Shown here piece after piece: positions 1-7,465 of a stretch of DNA of 22,955 nucleotides. Within the stretch, counting starts at the first letter, position 1. Each line of letters starts with the position of its first letter. The DNA comes from an uncultured Verrucomicrobiota bacterium (GTDB taxonomy: Bacteria; Verrucomicrobiota; Kiritimatiellia; RFP12; UBA1067): contig CAMPAA010000019.1 in NCBI GenBank assembly GCA_946631345.1, positions 1 through 22,955 of the forward strand, given 5' to 3'. A program made the position numbers and the translations under genes. Under the pieces are notes generated by a model. That model ran no database searches and was not told the DNA's origin. It was given only the letters and a program-made list of their open reading frames with translations.

Positions 1-99
1 GATGGCACGGTGCGCACCGAGGGCCCCGCCAGCGGCAGCGTGAAGGTCACGACGGAAGGCGGCACCGCCACGCTCGACGTGACGTTCACCACGCCGTAA
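1..99 (+). CDS. C-terminal end of an unidentified protein (partial)
   Basis: An open frame enters from the left edge and ends with TAA at 97-99, giving 32 residues rich in Thr, Gly, Ser and Val (ends TLDVTFTTP). The alternating hydrophobic/Thr pattern fits the last strands of a secreted beta-sandwich or repeat protein, but there is too little to assign a family. The GC-rich third positions match the neighbouring genes. A GC-rich hairpin follows at 131-161, consistent with this being a true gene end. Function unknown. Confidence 0.6.
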   Translation, partial: DGTVRTEGPASGSVKVTTEGGTATLDVTFTTP

Positions 100-130
100 G
101 CGGCCCTACCATGCACCCTGCGGCGGGGGT

Positions 131-165
131 GGGAGCGGCGCGTGGGGACACGCGCCCTCCCGTTT
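131..165 (+). terminator. GC-rich hairpin, possible terminator of the first gene
   Basis: GGGAG (131-135), one bulged C, and GGCGCGTG (137-144) pair with CACGCGCC (149-156) and CTCCC (157-161) around a GGGA loop. That is a 13-bp stem with one bulge. The tail is only GTTTCCC, so it is a weak U-tract and the hairpin may stop transcription poorly or act as an mRNA 3'-end stabiliser. Confidence 0.45.
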
Positions 166-190
166 CCCGCGTTGATGTCATCGCGCCTTT

Positions 191-220
191 CAACCTTCAA
201 CCTTCTAACCTTGAACCATT
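191..220. repeat. Degenerate 7-bp tandem repeat (CAACCTT)
   Basis: CAACCTT at 191-197 and 198-204 is followed by CTAACCTT (205-212) and GAACCAT (213-219), a short heptad array in the 173-bp space between two convergent genes. The rest of that space holds the hairpin at 131-161 and a short GGGCC/GGCCC palindrome near 223. I see no gene or clear promoter in it. Confidence 0.55.
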
Positions 221-272
221 CAGGGCCTGGCCCCACGCGATGAGGGGCTGTGCGCTGACGGTGTGATGGGGG

Positions 273-1247
273 TTAAAGCTCGATGACGGCGGTGACCGGG
301 AAGTGGTCAGACGGATAGAGGCGCGTGCCGGGGCGAGGATCGCCGCGCGTGGCGTAGCTCTTCACCCTGATGCCGTCGGAGACGTAGATGTAGTCGATGC
401 GCGGGCCGCAGTCCTCCCACACGTAGCCGCCGTTCTTCTCCTTTTCCGCGTCGGGCGAGCCCTTGCGGGCGTTGCGCACGTTTGGCGGGAGCTTGAGCGC
501 ATCGACGGTGGAGAACTCCTTTTCGCGCCACCGCCAGCCGGTGAACGTGCGCCATGGGCCGGTGGGGGGCGTTTCGCTGACGTAGAGCGCGTTCTTGAGC
601 AGTTGGGATACGGCCTTGGCCGGCTCCTCGGTTTCCCTGCAGTTGTGGTCGCCCGTGAAGACAACGGGTGTGCCGGGCGGCGCAAACTCGCGCATACGCT
701 TTATGATGAGGAGCATGCCTTCCTTGCGCGCGAGCGCACTGATGTGGTCTGTGTGGGTGTTGGCGAAGCAGAAGGTCTTGCCTGTGCGACGGTCCTTCAG
801 CCACATCCATGAGCATACGCGCGGGCATGCCGCGCCCCAGCCTTTGAGCCCAGGCACGTCGGGCGTCTCGGAAAGCCAGAACGTGCCGCACTTGAGCGCG
901 TCGAAACGGTCTTTCCGGTAGAACACGGGAGAAGCTTCGCCGGAGATGCGGTCGGCGTTGCGGTGCTCGCCGATGAAGGCGTACTGAGGGAGGCAGTTCG
1001 TGAGGTAGTCGACCTGTCCGGGGCAGACCTCCTGAAGGCCGAAGGCGTCGAGATCCATTTGGCGGATGAGCGCGACCATGTCGGCCTTGCGGTTGTTCCA
1101 TGCGTTTGGCGTGCCTTTGTCGCCAGGCTGGAGGCGTATGTTGTACGAGCCGACCTTCAGCGAGGTGTCGGCCAGCTGTGCCGTGCGCGAGGCAGAGCAG
1201 CCTATGCATGCGGCCAGCAAGATGAATGCGGCGAATCTCTTGATCAT
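273..1247 (-). CDS. Endonuclease/exonuclease/phosphatase family lipoprotein
   Basis: This 324-residue protein has the EEP (DNase I-like) metal-dependent phosphoesterase fold. Visible motifs in order are SYNIR (Asn36), GLQEV (metal-ligand Glu73), THTDH, FTGDHN and the terminal SDHFP. In this family they form the Mg site and His/Asp pair that hydrolyse a phosphodiester or phosphomonoester. The N-terminus has a short hydrophobic stretch ending in a lipobox-like LAAC (Cys14), so it is probably a lipoprotein acting in the periplasm or at the cell surface. I chose ATG 1247 because it has AAAGGAA upstream and starts directly with the signal peptide; an in-frame start at 1289 would place the putative -10 within the coding region. 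The substrate (nucleic acid, phospholipid headgroup or sugar phosphate) cannot be told from sequence. The divergent neighbour contains a phosphodiesterase domain, so the two may act on related substrates. Confidence 0.85.
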   Translation of the reverse strand: MIKRFAAFILLAACIGCSASRTAQLADTSLKVGSYNIRLQPGDKGTPNAWNNRKADMVALIRQMDLDAFGLQEVCPGQVDYLTNCLPQYAFIGEHRNADRISGEASPVFYRKDRFDALKCGTFWLSETPDVPGLKGWGAACPRVCSWMWLKDRRTGKTFCFANTHTDHISALARKEGMLLIIKRMREFAPPGTPVVFTGDHNCRETEEPAKAVSQLLKNALYVSETPPTGPWRTFTGWRWREKEFSTVDALKLPPNVRNARKGSPDAEKEKNGGYVWEDCGPRIDYIYVSDGIRVKSYATRGDPRPGTRLYPSDHFPVTAVIEL

Positions 1248-1279
1248 GGGATTGTTCCTTTCTTTCCGAACAGGGCCGT

Positions 1280-1285
1280 AGTATA
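1280..1285 (-). promoter_or_regulatory. -10 element for the EEP lipoprotein gene
   Basis: On the minus strand TATACT lies 32 bases upstream of the ATG at 1247, giving a leader of about 25 nt that carries AAAGGAA. No good -35 lies at 16-18 bases; TCGCCA is at 19. The element sits within the divergent promoter region shared with the gene at 1365. Confidence 0.4.
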
Positions 1286-1297
1286 GCACATACGGGC

Positions 1298-1326
1298 TTG
1301 ATTTTGGCGATGGTATTTGGGATAAT
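1298..1326 (+). promoter_or_regulatory. Sigma70-type promoter of the nitrilase-GDPD gene
   Basis: TTGATT (1298-1303), a 17-base spacer and GATAAT (1321-1326) make a good match to the housekeeping consensus. The expected start near 1333 gives a leader of about 30 nt with AAAGGA before the ATG at 1365. It interleaves with the -10 of the divergent gene. Confidence 0.6.
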
Positions 1327-1364
1327 CACGCACTTGTTCACAACAGAAAGGAACGATCACCGAT

Positions 1365-3041
1365 ATGAGACATGCAACCCTTCTCCTTGTTCTTGCCGGA
1401 ATCGCTGCGGCCACCTGCGCGGCGGAGACGAAGACCCCTCGCGCGCTGAAGGCGTGCGTGTTCCAGCCGCCATATGCGCTTGACGTGGACGACATAGACG
1501 CGACGATGCAGTGGGAGTTCGAGCATCTCAAGAGCTGCGACGAGAGCCTTGACCTCATTGTGCTGCCAGAGGCGAGCGACCGTCAGGCGCGCGTGCGCAA
1601 CCGCGAAGACATCGACGCCGCCGTGAAGCGCTACCATGAGCCGCTGATGGCGCTCTGTGCCGAGACCGCGAGGCGATGCAAGGCGACGCTGTTCGTGAAC
1701 GCGCTCGACTTTACGCCGACTGGCGCGCGCAACACGACGTTCGCGTTCGACAAGACCGGCACCTGCGTGGGCAAGTACTACAAGGAGCATCTCACGGCGG
1801 GCGAGCATCGGAAGTGGGGCTTCGACGCCTCCTACATGTGGGAGTGGTCCGAGCCTTACATCCTTGAGATAGACGGTGTGCGCTATGCGTTTCTCACGTG
1901 CTACGACTTCTACTTCTACGAGAACTTCGCGAACATAGCCCGCCGCAAGCCAGACGTGATAATCGGCTGTTCGCACCAGCGCAGCGACAGGCACGATGCG
2001 CTGGAGATGTTCGGGCGGTTCGTCGCCTACAACACTGCGGCGTACCTCGTGCGCGCGTCGGTGAGCATGGGTGTAGATTCGCCGCTTGGCGGCGGTTCGA
2101 TGGTGGTGTCGCCGATGGGCCAGGTTCTCGGCAACATGTACAGCAAGGTAGGCACGCTCACGGTGGAGTTCAACCCTCACGAGAAATACCTCAAGCCCGC
2201 CGGATACGGCAATCCGCCGAATACGCATCCCGCCTACATCGAGATAGGCCGCCGCCCGTGGAAGTACCGTCCGGCCGGAAGCGCCATCATCCCCGGATTC
2301 GCCGACGCCCCCGCCAAGCGCCTGTGCGCGCACCGCGGCTTCAGCACCGTCGCGCCGGAGAACAGCCTGCCGGCGTTCGGCTCCGCCGTGGCGCTCGGCG
2401 CGTCGGAGATAGAGTTCGACCTGTGGTGGACGAAGGACGGCGAAATCGTGTCGATTCACGACGCGACGCTTGACCGCGTGTCGAACGGCACCGGAAAGGT
2501 GTACGAGCATACCTATGCCGAGTTGCAGAAGTTCGACTTCGGATCGAAGACGGGCAAGCATTTCGCCGGACTCAAGATCATCCGTTTCGAGGATATCCTC
2601 AGGAAGCTTTCCTGCCACACACTCATGAACATCCACATGAAGGACGTGGGCAGCGCGTGGGACGAGGCGCATGTGAAGAAGGTAATCCGCCTGATCGACG
2701 CCTTCGATGCGCGTGGGCACGTGTATTTCATGACGTCTTGCGGGCCGCTGCAGGATCAGCTCGCGCGCCTCGCTCCGGACATTCCGCGCTGCATGGGCTT
2801 CAGCGGCACTTCCCAGCACGACATCGTGGAGCGCGCCATCGCCCACAAGTGTCAGATGGTGCAGCTGTTCAAGCCCCACTTTGACAAGTCCACGATAGAT
2901 CGTGCACACGCAGCCGGGCTCCGCGTGAACGTGTTCTGGTCGGACGACCCTGCCGAGGCCAAGGAGTTCCTCGACATGGGCATCGACACCATACTCACCA
3001 ACGACTACCTCGCGATCGCGAACGCCACCGGACTCCGCTGA
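1365..3041 (+). CDS. Exported nitrilase-family amidohydrolase fused to glycerophosphodiester phosphodiesterase
   Basis: This 558-residue protein has two catalytic domains. Residues 1-20 form a Sec-type signal peptide. Residues about 25-305 are a carbon-nitrogen hydrolase domain with the Glu-Lys-Cys triad visible as LPEAS (Glu69), GKYYKEHL (Lys140) and LTCYDF (Cys179); this family cleaves non-peptide C-N bonds in amides and nitriles. Residues about 318-555 are a GDPD domain with AHRGFST (His323, Arg324), PENS, EIEFD (Glu350, Asp352), HDATLDR (His365) and a C-terminal ILTND. GDPD enzymes split glycerophosphodiesters into an alcohol and glycerol 3-phosphate. The frame is continuous with no stop or shift at the join, so the fusion looks real. 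AAAGGA precedes the ATG. Export implies action in the periplasm or outside, perhaps on an amide-containing lipid or headgroup, but that is inference. Confidence 0.88.
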   Translation: MRHATLLLVLAGIAAATCAAETKTPRALKACVFQPPYALDVDDIDATMQWEFEHLKSCDESLDLIVLPEASDRQARVRNREDIDAAVKRYHEPLMALCAETARRCKATLFVNALDFTPTGARNTTFAFDKTGTCVGKYYKEHLTAGEHRKWGFDASYMWEWSEPYILEIDGVRYAFLTCYDFYFYENFANIARRKPDVIIGCSHQRSDRHDALEMFGRFVAYNTAAYLVRASVSMGVDSPLGGGSMVVSPMGQVLGNMYSKVGTLTVEFNPHEKYLKPAGYGNPPNTHPAYIEIGRRPWKYRPAGSAIIPGFADAPAKRLCAHRGFSTVAPENSLPAFGSAVALGASEIEFDLWWTKDGEIVSIHDATLDRVSNGTGKVYEHTYAELQKFDFGSKTGKHFAGLKIIRFEDILRKLSCHTLMNIHMKDVGSAWDEAHVKKVIRLIDAFDARGHVYFMTSCGPLQDQLARLAPDIPRCMGFSGTSQHDIVERAIAHKCQMVQLFKPHFDKSTIDRAHAAGLRVNVFWSDDPAEAKEFLDMGIDTILTNDYLAIANATGLR

Positions 3042-3070
3042 CGCGCGAATGCCTGATGGTGAATGTGTGG

Positions 3071-3076
3071 TATAAT
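3071..3076 (+). promoter_or_regulatory. Extended -10 promoter of nagA
   Basis: TGGTATAAT (3068-3076) is an extended -10 element with no clear -35. It lies 35 bases before the nagA ATG and is followed by AAAAGGAG at 3097-3104, a strong ribosome binding site. It probably starts the nagA-rpoZ-smpB run. Confidence 0.55.
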
Positions 3077-3111
3077 AAGCGGCAAAGTTTCTTTTCAAAA
3101 GGAGAAGTCAG

Positions 3112-4260
3112 ATGAAAACAGTCATTGTGAACGCCCATGTAATAAGTCCGGGAGTGGATATCCCCTGCGCCGCCATCGAGATTGCCGGCGGCAAGATCGT
3201 GAAGGTCGCCAAGGCGGCTAAGCCGGCGAAGAGCGACTGGGTGTTCGACGCGAAGGGCGCGTATGTTGTGCCGGGGTTCATCGATGTGCATCTGCACGGG
3301 GCCTGCGGGTATGACGTGTGCGATGCCACGCCGGAGGCAATCGAGAAGATCGCCGAGGCGAAGCTCGCAGAGGGCTGCACGTCGTTCCTCCCGACCACGC
3401 TCACCGTTGGGCACGACAACCTCGTGGCGGCGGCGAAGGCAGTGGCCGCCTACCGGAAGAACCCCACGTTCTCCAAAGTGATCGGCATACACCTGGAAGG
3501 CCCGTTCATCAACGTGAAGTGCTGCGGGGCGCAGAACCCGAAGTTCGTGCGCAAGCCCGACATGAAGGAGGTGCTGTCCATCGACAGGATATCTCCGGTG
3601 AAGCAGATATCTTTCGCGCCGGAGCAGCCGGGAGGAGCGGCTTTCGCGGCGGCGTGCCTGAAGCGCGGCATCGTGCCGAGCTGCGGCCACACAGGGGCGA
3701 CCATGGCCGAGTTCATGCCGGCCTACAAGAAGGGGCTTCGCCACATGACGCACTTCTGCAACCAGATGACGAAGCTCCACCACCGCGAGATCGGCATGGT
3801 GGGCGCCGGCTTCCTTTTGGAGGATCTCAACACGGAGGTCATATGCGACCGCATCCACCTCTGCGACGACATGCTCAGGCTCATCTTCACGCGCCGCAAC
3901 CTCGCGCATGTGCAGATGATAACTGATTCTCTGCGCTGTTCGCATTGCAAGGACGGCTATGCGTTCGAGATGGGCGGCCTCAAGGTGCAGCTCAAGGGCG
4001 GTGAGGCTCGTCTCGTTGAGGGCGGCAATCTTGCAGGATCCACACTTTGGATGAATCAGGGACTGAAGAACCTCCGCGATGTGACGGGGCTTCCGCTCAA
4101 GGATCTTGTGCGCGTGACATCCTGGAACCAGGCAATCGAGCAGGGGCTTGGCGACACTCTCGGCAAGGTCGAAAAGGGCTTCACCGCCGACCTCGCGGTG
4201 CTCGATGCGAAGTCCTTCAAGGTCAAGGCGGTGTTCCTTGACGGAAAACGCCGCATTTGA
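3112..4260 (+). CDS. nagA: N-acetylglucosamine-6-phosphate deacetylase
   Basis: NagA removes the acetyl group from GlcNAc-6-phosphate to give glucosamine-6-phosphate and acetate, in cytoplasmic amino-sugar and peptidoglycan recycling. The 382-residue length is normal. Visible motifs are the amidohydrolase FIDVHLHG (His60, His62), HLEGPF (metal-ligand Glu129), CGHTGA (His193), MTHFCNQM (His214) and MITDS (catalytic Asp272). A beta-strand segment at both ends forms the usual small second domain, ending in LADLAVLD. There is no signal peptide, and a strong AAAAGGAG precedes the ATG. No nagB or transporter is adjacent. It is followed after 39 bases by rpoZ and may be cotranscribed with it. The THFCNQM motif differs slightly from the common THLFNAM, but the His is kept. 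Confidence 0.92.
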   Translation: MKTVIVNAHVISPGVDIPCAAIEIAGGKIVKVAKAAKPAKSDWVFDAKGAYVVPGFIDVHLHGACGYDVCDATPEAIEKIAEAKLAEGCTSFLPTTLTVGHDNLVAAAKAVAAYRKNPTFSKVIGIHLEGPFINVKCCGAQNPKFVRKPDMKEVLSIDRISPVKQISFAPEQPGGAAFAAACLKRGIVPSCGHTGATMAEFMPAYKKGLRHMTHFCNQMTKLHHREIGMVGAGFLLEDLNTEVICDRIHLCDDMLRLIFTRRNLAHVQMITDSLRCSHCKDGYAFEMGGLKVQLKGGEARLVEGGNLAGSTLWMNQGLKNLRDVTGLPLKDLVRVTSWNQAIEQGLGDTLGKVEKGFTADLAVLDAKSFKVKAVFLDGKRRI

Positions 4261-4299
4261 TATCATACGCGCTTCTTTTTCGGAAGTGGAGTAAATTGA

Positions 4300-4581
4300 A
4301 TGAACGTTGAATTCTTGAAGAAGGCCCACGAACGCGTTCCGTCGGTGCCGGTTCTCGTGAACCTGATTTCAAAGCGCGAAAAGCAGCTCATCAACGGCGA
4401 TAAGCCGCTTGTGCGCCCGCTTTCCTCCGACGAGGACAAGGTTGACACGGCGCTCCGCGAGGTCGCCGAGGGCAAGCTCATCTCCGAAATCGACTTCGAC
4501 GCGATTGCGCGCGCCGAGGACGCGAAGACCAAGTGGGCGAAGCATGCCGCGCTGCGGTCTATCTTCGCCGACGACGAATAA
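4300..4581 (+). CDS. rpoZ: DNA-directed RNA polymerase omega subunit
   Basis: This 93-residue protein matches the RpoZ/omega pattern: an N-terminal helix, NLISKREKQL, a short Pro-containing turn, and the conserved VDTALREVAEGKL. Omega helps assemble and stabilise core RNA polymerase by holding the beta' C-terminus. The DFDAIARAEDAKTKWAK tail is charged and helical, somewhat longer than minimal omega proteins. GTGGAG lies a few bases upstream of the ATG. smpB begins 3 bases after its stop, so the two are cotranscribed. The protein is small and divergent, but the central motif makes the call fairly safe. Confidence 0.82.
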   Translation: MNVEFLKKAHERVPSVPVLVNLISKREKQLINGDKPLVRPLSSDEDKVDTALREVAEGKLISEIDFDAIARAEDAKTKWAKHAALRSIFADDE

Positions 4582-4584
4582 GTC

Positions 4585-5046
4585 GTGGCCGAGAAGAAGC
4601 ACACCCCGCCAGGCGATCTGGCCGTAAACCGAAAAGCCTGGCACGACTATACCGTACTCGACCGAATCGAGTGCGGTATTCAGTTGACGGGCACCGAGGT
4701 GAAGGTTGTGCGCCACGGCGAGGCATCGCTGGCCGGGGCCTATGGTGCGGTGCTTGGCGGCGAGCTGTTCGTATGCGGCATGAATATCCCCGTCTACGAG
4801 TTCGGCAACCGTTTCAATCATGACCCAAGGCGGAACCGCAAGCTGCTGGTCCACGCGAAAGAGGTGGAGGAGCTGCGGATGAAGACCGAGGCCAAGGGAC
4901 TCACGCTCATTCCCCTCAAGCTTTACATCAAGCGGGGCCACATCAAGCTGGAGCTTGGCGTGTGCAGGGGCAAGGCGCTCCACGACAAGCGCGACTCCCT
5001 GAAGCAGAAGGCCCAGCGGCGTGACATGGAAAGGGGGGACTGGTAG
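4585..5046 (+). CDS. smpB: SsrA-binding protein (tmRNA-binding, trans-translation)
   Basis: SmpB binds tmRNA and delivers it to stalled ribosomes to rescue them and tag the nascent peptide. The 153-residue sequence shows the family order: VNRKAWHDYTVLDRIECGIQ, LTGTEVKVVRHGEASL, the YEFGNRFNHDPRRNRKLL stretch that contacts tmRNA, LIPLKLYIKRGHIKLELGVCRGKALHDKR and a basic C-terminal tail. The family normally reads GTEVKSLR where this has GTEVKVVR. The start is GTG at 4585, 3 bases after the rpoZ stop and without a clear Shine-Dalgarno of its own, so translation is probably coupled to rpoZ. The next gene starts 1 base after its stop. Confidence 0.93.
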   Translation: MAEKKHTPPGDLAVNRKAWHDYTVLDRIECGIQLTGTEVKVVRHGEASLAGAYGAVLGGELFVCGMNIPVYEFGNRFNHDPRRNRKLLVHAKEVEELRMKTEAKGLTLIPLKLYIKRGHIKLELGVCRGKALHDKRDSLKQKAQRRDMERGDW

Positions 5047-5047
5047 C

Positions 5048-5731
5048 ATGAAGCTCAAGAGGATACTGGACTGGCTTGATCGTGAGCTTGAGGTAGGGCG
5101 GTTCGATGACGTATCGAACAACGGGCTTCAGGTCGAAGGGCCTGCGGAGGTGGCCAAGGTCGCGTTCGCGGTGGATGCATCGCTTGAGTCGGTGAATGCT
5201 GCGGCGCACTGCGGCGCGCAGCTTCTGGTGGTGCACCATGGCCTGTCATGGGGTGGAGGAATCCGCCGGCTGACGGGCGGCGTGTTCAAGGTGGTGAAGG
5301 CCGCGATCGAAAGCGGCGTTGCCGTCGCCGCGTACCATCTGCCGTTGGATGCGAGCAGAAAGTACGGAAACAACTACGAGTTGGCGCGCTTCCTCGGCCT
5401 CAAGCGCCTCAAGCCTGCGTTCAAGTACCGCGGCAGTCTGATTGGCGTGACCGGCGTGAATCCGCAGGGCGTGAAGATAGGGGTTTGCAGCGGTGGCGCA
5501 GGCGAGTGCGCGGAGGAGGCGAAGGACCTTGGCTGCGGTCTATACATCACCGGCGAAGCCTCATGGGGCGATGTGATTGCCGCAGAGAATTGCGGCATGG
5601 AGATGGTATGCGCCGGTCACTACGCCACAGAGACGTTCGGCGTGAAGGCGCTTGCCCGCGCGGTGAAGTCCAGACTGAAGGTCGATACGGAGTTCCTCCC
5701 GCGCGCGACTGCGATTGATGCGGAGGTGTGA
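5048..5731 (+). CDS. Nif3-like dinuclear metal centre protein (DUF34 family)
   Basis: This 227-residue protein belongs to the NIF3/YbgI family, proteins with two metal ions per subunit that form hexameric toroids. Their biochemical role is unsettled; GTP cyclohydrolase-like and metal-insertion roles have been proposed. Metal-binding motifs are visible as LLVVHHG, AYHLPLDA (usually AYHTNLD), ITGEASW and AGHYATE. The first helix carries SNNGLQVEG, typical of the family N-terminus. I chose ATG 5048 rather than an in-frame start at 5021 because AAGGGGGG sits just before it and family alignments begin at this point. It starts 1 base after the smpB stop, so the two are coupled. Confidence 0.88.
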   Translation: MKLKRILDWLDRELEVGRFDDVSNNGLQVEGPAEVAKVAFAVDASLESVNAAAHCGAQLLVVHHGLSWGGGIRRLTGGVFKVVKAAIESGVAVAAYHLPLDASRKYGNNYELARFLGLKRLKPAFKYRGSLIGVTGVNPQGVKIGVCSGGAGECAEEAKDLGCGLYITGEASWGDVIAAENCGMEMVCAGHYATETFGVKALARAVKSRLKVDTEFLPRATAIDAEV

Positions 5732-5735
5732 TGCG

Positions 5736-6797
5736 ATGGCGACGCCTGCGTGGTCCATCCTGCCTGACGAATGGAAGGAAACGCTGAAGGCGCGCGGCCT
5801 TCGCCCTTTCCGCGCCGACCAGATACTTCAGGCGCTTTACCGCGACTGCATAACCGACTGGGATCAGGCGACGACGCTCCCGAAGGATTTCCGCGAGACG
5901 CTCAAGGCCGAGTTTCCGCTCATGCCGGCGGAGGAGATTGCCTGCGACACGGCTCCGGACGGCACGAAGAAGCTGCTCCTCAAGATGTCCGATGGCGAGC
6001 TGGTGGAGACGGTCGTCATTCCAGTGTTCGGCAAGAACGGCGATGGCGGAAGAGAAACGGTGCGGCTCACGCAGTGCGTGTCGTCGCAAATAGGATGCGC
6101 GATGGGATGTGCGTTCTGTGCGAGCGGCGCGCAGGGAATCGTGCGATCGCTCAGAGCGGACGAGATTGTGGCGGAGGTGATGGCGGCCAGGAAATACGGC
6201 ACGCTCACGAACCTTGTGGTGATGGGCATGGGCGAGCCGTTCGCCAACTACGACGAGACGATGCGCGCGCTGAAGTTGATCAACGCCGGGCGCGGGCCAA
6301 ACCTCGGCGCGCGGCACATAACCATATCCACATGCGGTGTGGTGCCCGGTTTTGCCCGTCTCGCCGCCGAGGGTCTGCAGTTCGAGCTGTCGGTGTCGCT
6401 TCATGCGCCGAACGACGCCCTCAGGAATGAGCTGATGCCCGTGAACCGCAAATGGCCGCTCGCTGAGCTGCTTGCCGCCTGCCGCGACTATACGCTAAAG
6501 ACGAAGCGCATCATCACGTTCGAATATACTGTGATCCGTGACGTCAACGATTCGCGCTCGTGCGCGGAGGAGCTTGCCCGCCGCGTGCGCGAGGTGCCGA
6601 TGGCGAAGGTGAACCTGATTCCGCTTTCGCCTGTGGATCATCGGCCGGACTTCAGGACGCCGCCGGAATCCACGATGCTGATGTTCCTCGACGTGCTAAT
6701 GAAACACCACGTCCAGACGATGATACGCCGGTCGCGAGGCAAGGAGCGCCAGGCTGCGTGCGGTCAGCTTCGCCTTCGGTCGATGCCGCAGCGATAG
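5736..6797 (+). CDS. rlmN: 23S rRNA/tRNA adenine-C2 methyltransferase RlmN
   Basis: RlmN is a radical SAM enzyme that methylates C2 of A2503 in 23S rRNA and A37 in some tRNAs, improving translational fidelity. The 353-residue protein has the 4Fe-4S cluster motif CxxxCxxC at Cys121, Cys125 and Cys128 within CAMGCAFC. It also has the two mechanistic cysteines of the family: Cys114 in QCVSSQ (methylene carrier) and Cys342 in AACGQL. Further family motifs are VVMGMGEPFANYD, ITISTCGVVPG, SVSLHAPND and NLIPLSPV. GGAGGTG at 5722-5728 fixes the start at ATG 5736, 4 bases after the preceding stop; TTG 5715 and ATG 5718 are in frame but overlap the previous gene and lack a site. RlmN rather than Cfr is favoured by context with smpB and rpoZ. 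Confidence 0.93.
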   Translation: MATPAWSILPDEWKETLKARGLRPFRADQILQALYRDCITDWDQATTLPKDFRETLKAEFPLMPAEEIACDTAPDGTKKLLLKMSDGELVETVVIPVFGKNGDGGRETVRLTQCVSSQIGCAMGCAFCASGAQGIVRSLRADEIVAEVMAARKYGTLTNLVVMGMGEPFANYDETMRALKLINAGRGPNLGARHITISTCGVVPGFARLAAEGLQFELSVSLHAPNDALRNELMPVNRKWPLAELLAACRDYTLKTKRIITFEYTVIRDVNDSRSCAEELARRVREVPMAKVNLIPLSPVDHRPDFRTPPESTMLMFLDVLMKHHVQTMIRRSRGKERQAACGQLRLRSMPQR

Positions 6798-6818
6798 CGT
6801 TCAAGGAGACGAACCGAT

Positions 6819-7463
6819 ATGGTGATAACCTATCCTTACAAGTCAGGATTGTATGTGAACCTCACGAACCGCTGCCCCTGCGCATGCGTGTTCTGTCTGC
6901 GCCAGTACGCACCAAGCGTGACGGGCTCTGGTTCGCTCTGGCTGGAGCACGAACCATCCGAGGAGGAGGTGATCGCATCCCTCGACTCCCGTAGGCTCAA
7001 CGAGTACGACGAGGTGGTGTTCTGCGGCTACGGCGAACCGACCGAGCGGCTGGATGTCCTGCTGGCGGCGGCGCGGCACGTGAAGGGAATGTGCCCCGGC
7101 AAGAAGGTGCGGATAAACACGAACGGCCTCGCTGACCTGATCTGCGGCGAGCCTACCGCCCAGAAACTCAAGGGGCTGGTCGATACGGTGTCGATTTCGC
7201 TCAATTCACCGGATCCAGATGAGTATCTGCGACTGTGCCGCCCGAAGTTCGGCATAGGAAGCTGGCAGGCCATGCTCGATTATGCCAGAAGCTGCAAGGG
7301 CTATGTGCCGGACGTTGTGCTTACGATAGTGGGCAGCCCGGTCACCACGCCCGAGGTGCAGGCGAAGTGCCGCGCCATAGCGGACGGAATCGGAGTGCGC
7401 CTGCGCGTCCGTCCATACGAGAACCTCGGCAGCGGGGCAACGCCGCCAGCTGCGGCTGATTAA
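6819..7463 (+). CDS. Small radical SAM protein, TatD-associated type
   Basis: This 214-residue radical SAM protein has CPCACVFC (cluster Cys19, Cys23, Cys26) after YVNLTNR, then VVFCGYGEPTERLDVLL, VRINTNGLADL, VSISLNSPDPDEY and VVLTIVG. These motifs recall the radical SAM group described as TatD-linked, found beside TatD-family nucleases in many bacteria. No tatD is in this window. The reaction of that group is not established. AAGGAG lies upstream of the ATG, 21 bases after rlmN, so the gene is probably in the same transcript. The C-terminus (GSGATPPAAAD) is low complexity. It ends two bases before a convergent gene with no terminator between. A QueE-like role is possible but less likely because the motif spacing and length differ. 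Confidence 0.75.
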   Translation: MVITYPYKSGLYVNLTNRCPCACVFCLRQYAPSVTGSGSLWLEHEPSEEEVIASLDSRRLNEYDEVVFCGYGEPTERLDVLLAAARHVKGMCPGKKVRINTNGLADLICGEPTAQKLKGLVDTVSISLNSPDPDEYLRLCRPKFGIGSWQAMLDYARSCKGYVPDVVLTIVGSPVTTPEVQAKCRAIADGIGVRLRVRPYENLGSGATPPAAAD

Positions 7464-7465
7464 AG

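Noticed and set aside
1338..3098. A 586-codon open frame on the minus strand opposite the nitrilase-GDPD gene
   Set aside because: It is the antisense shadow of a GC-rich gene: low-complexity Arg/Val/His/Ala composition, no motif, and the plus strand has clear catalytic residues.
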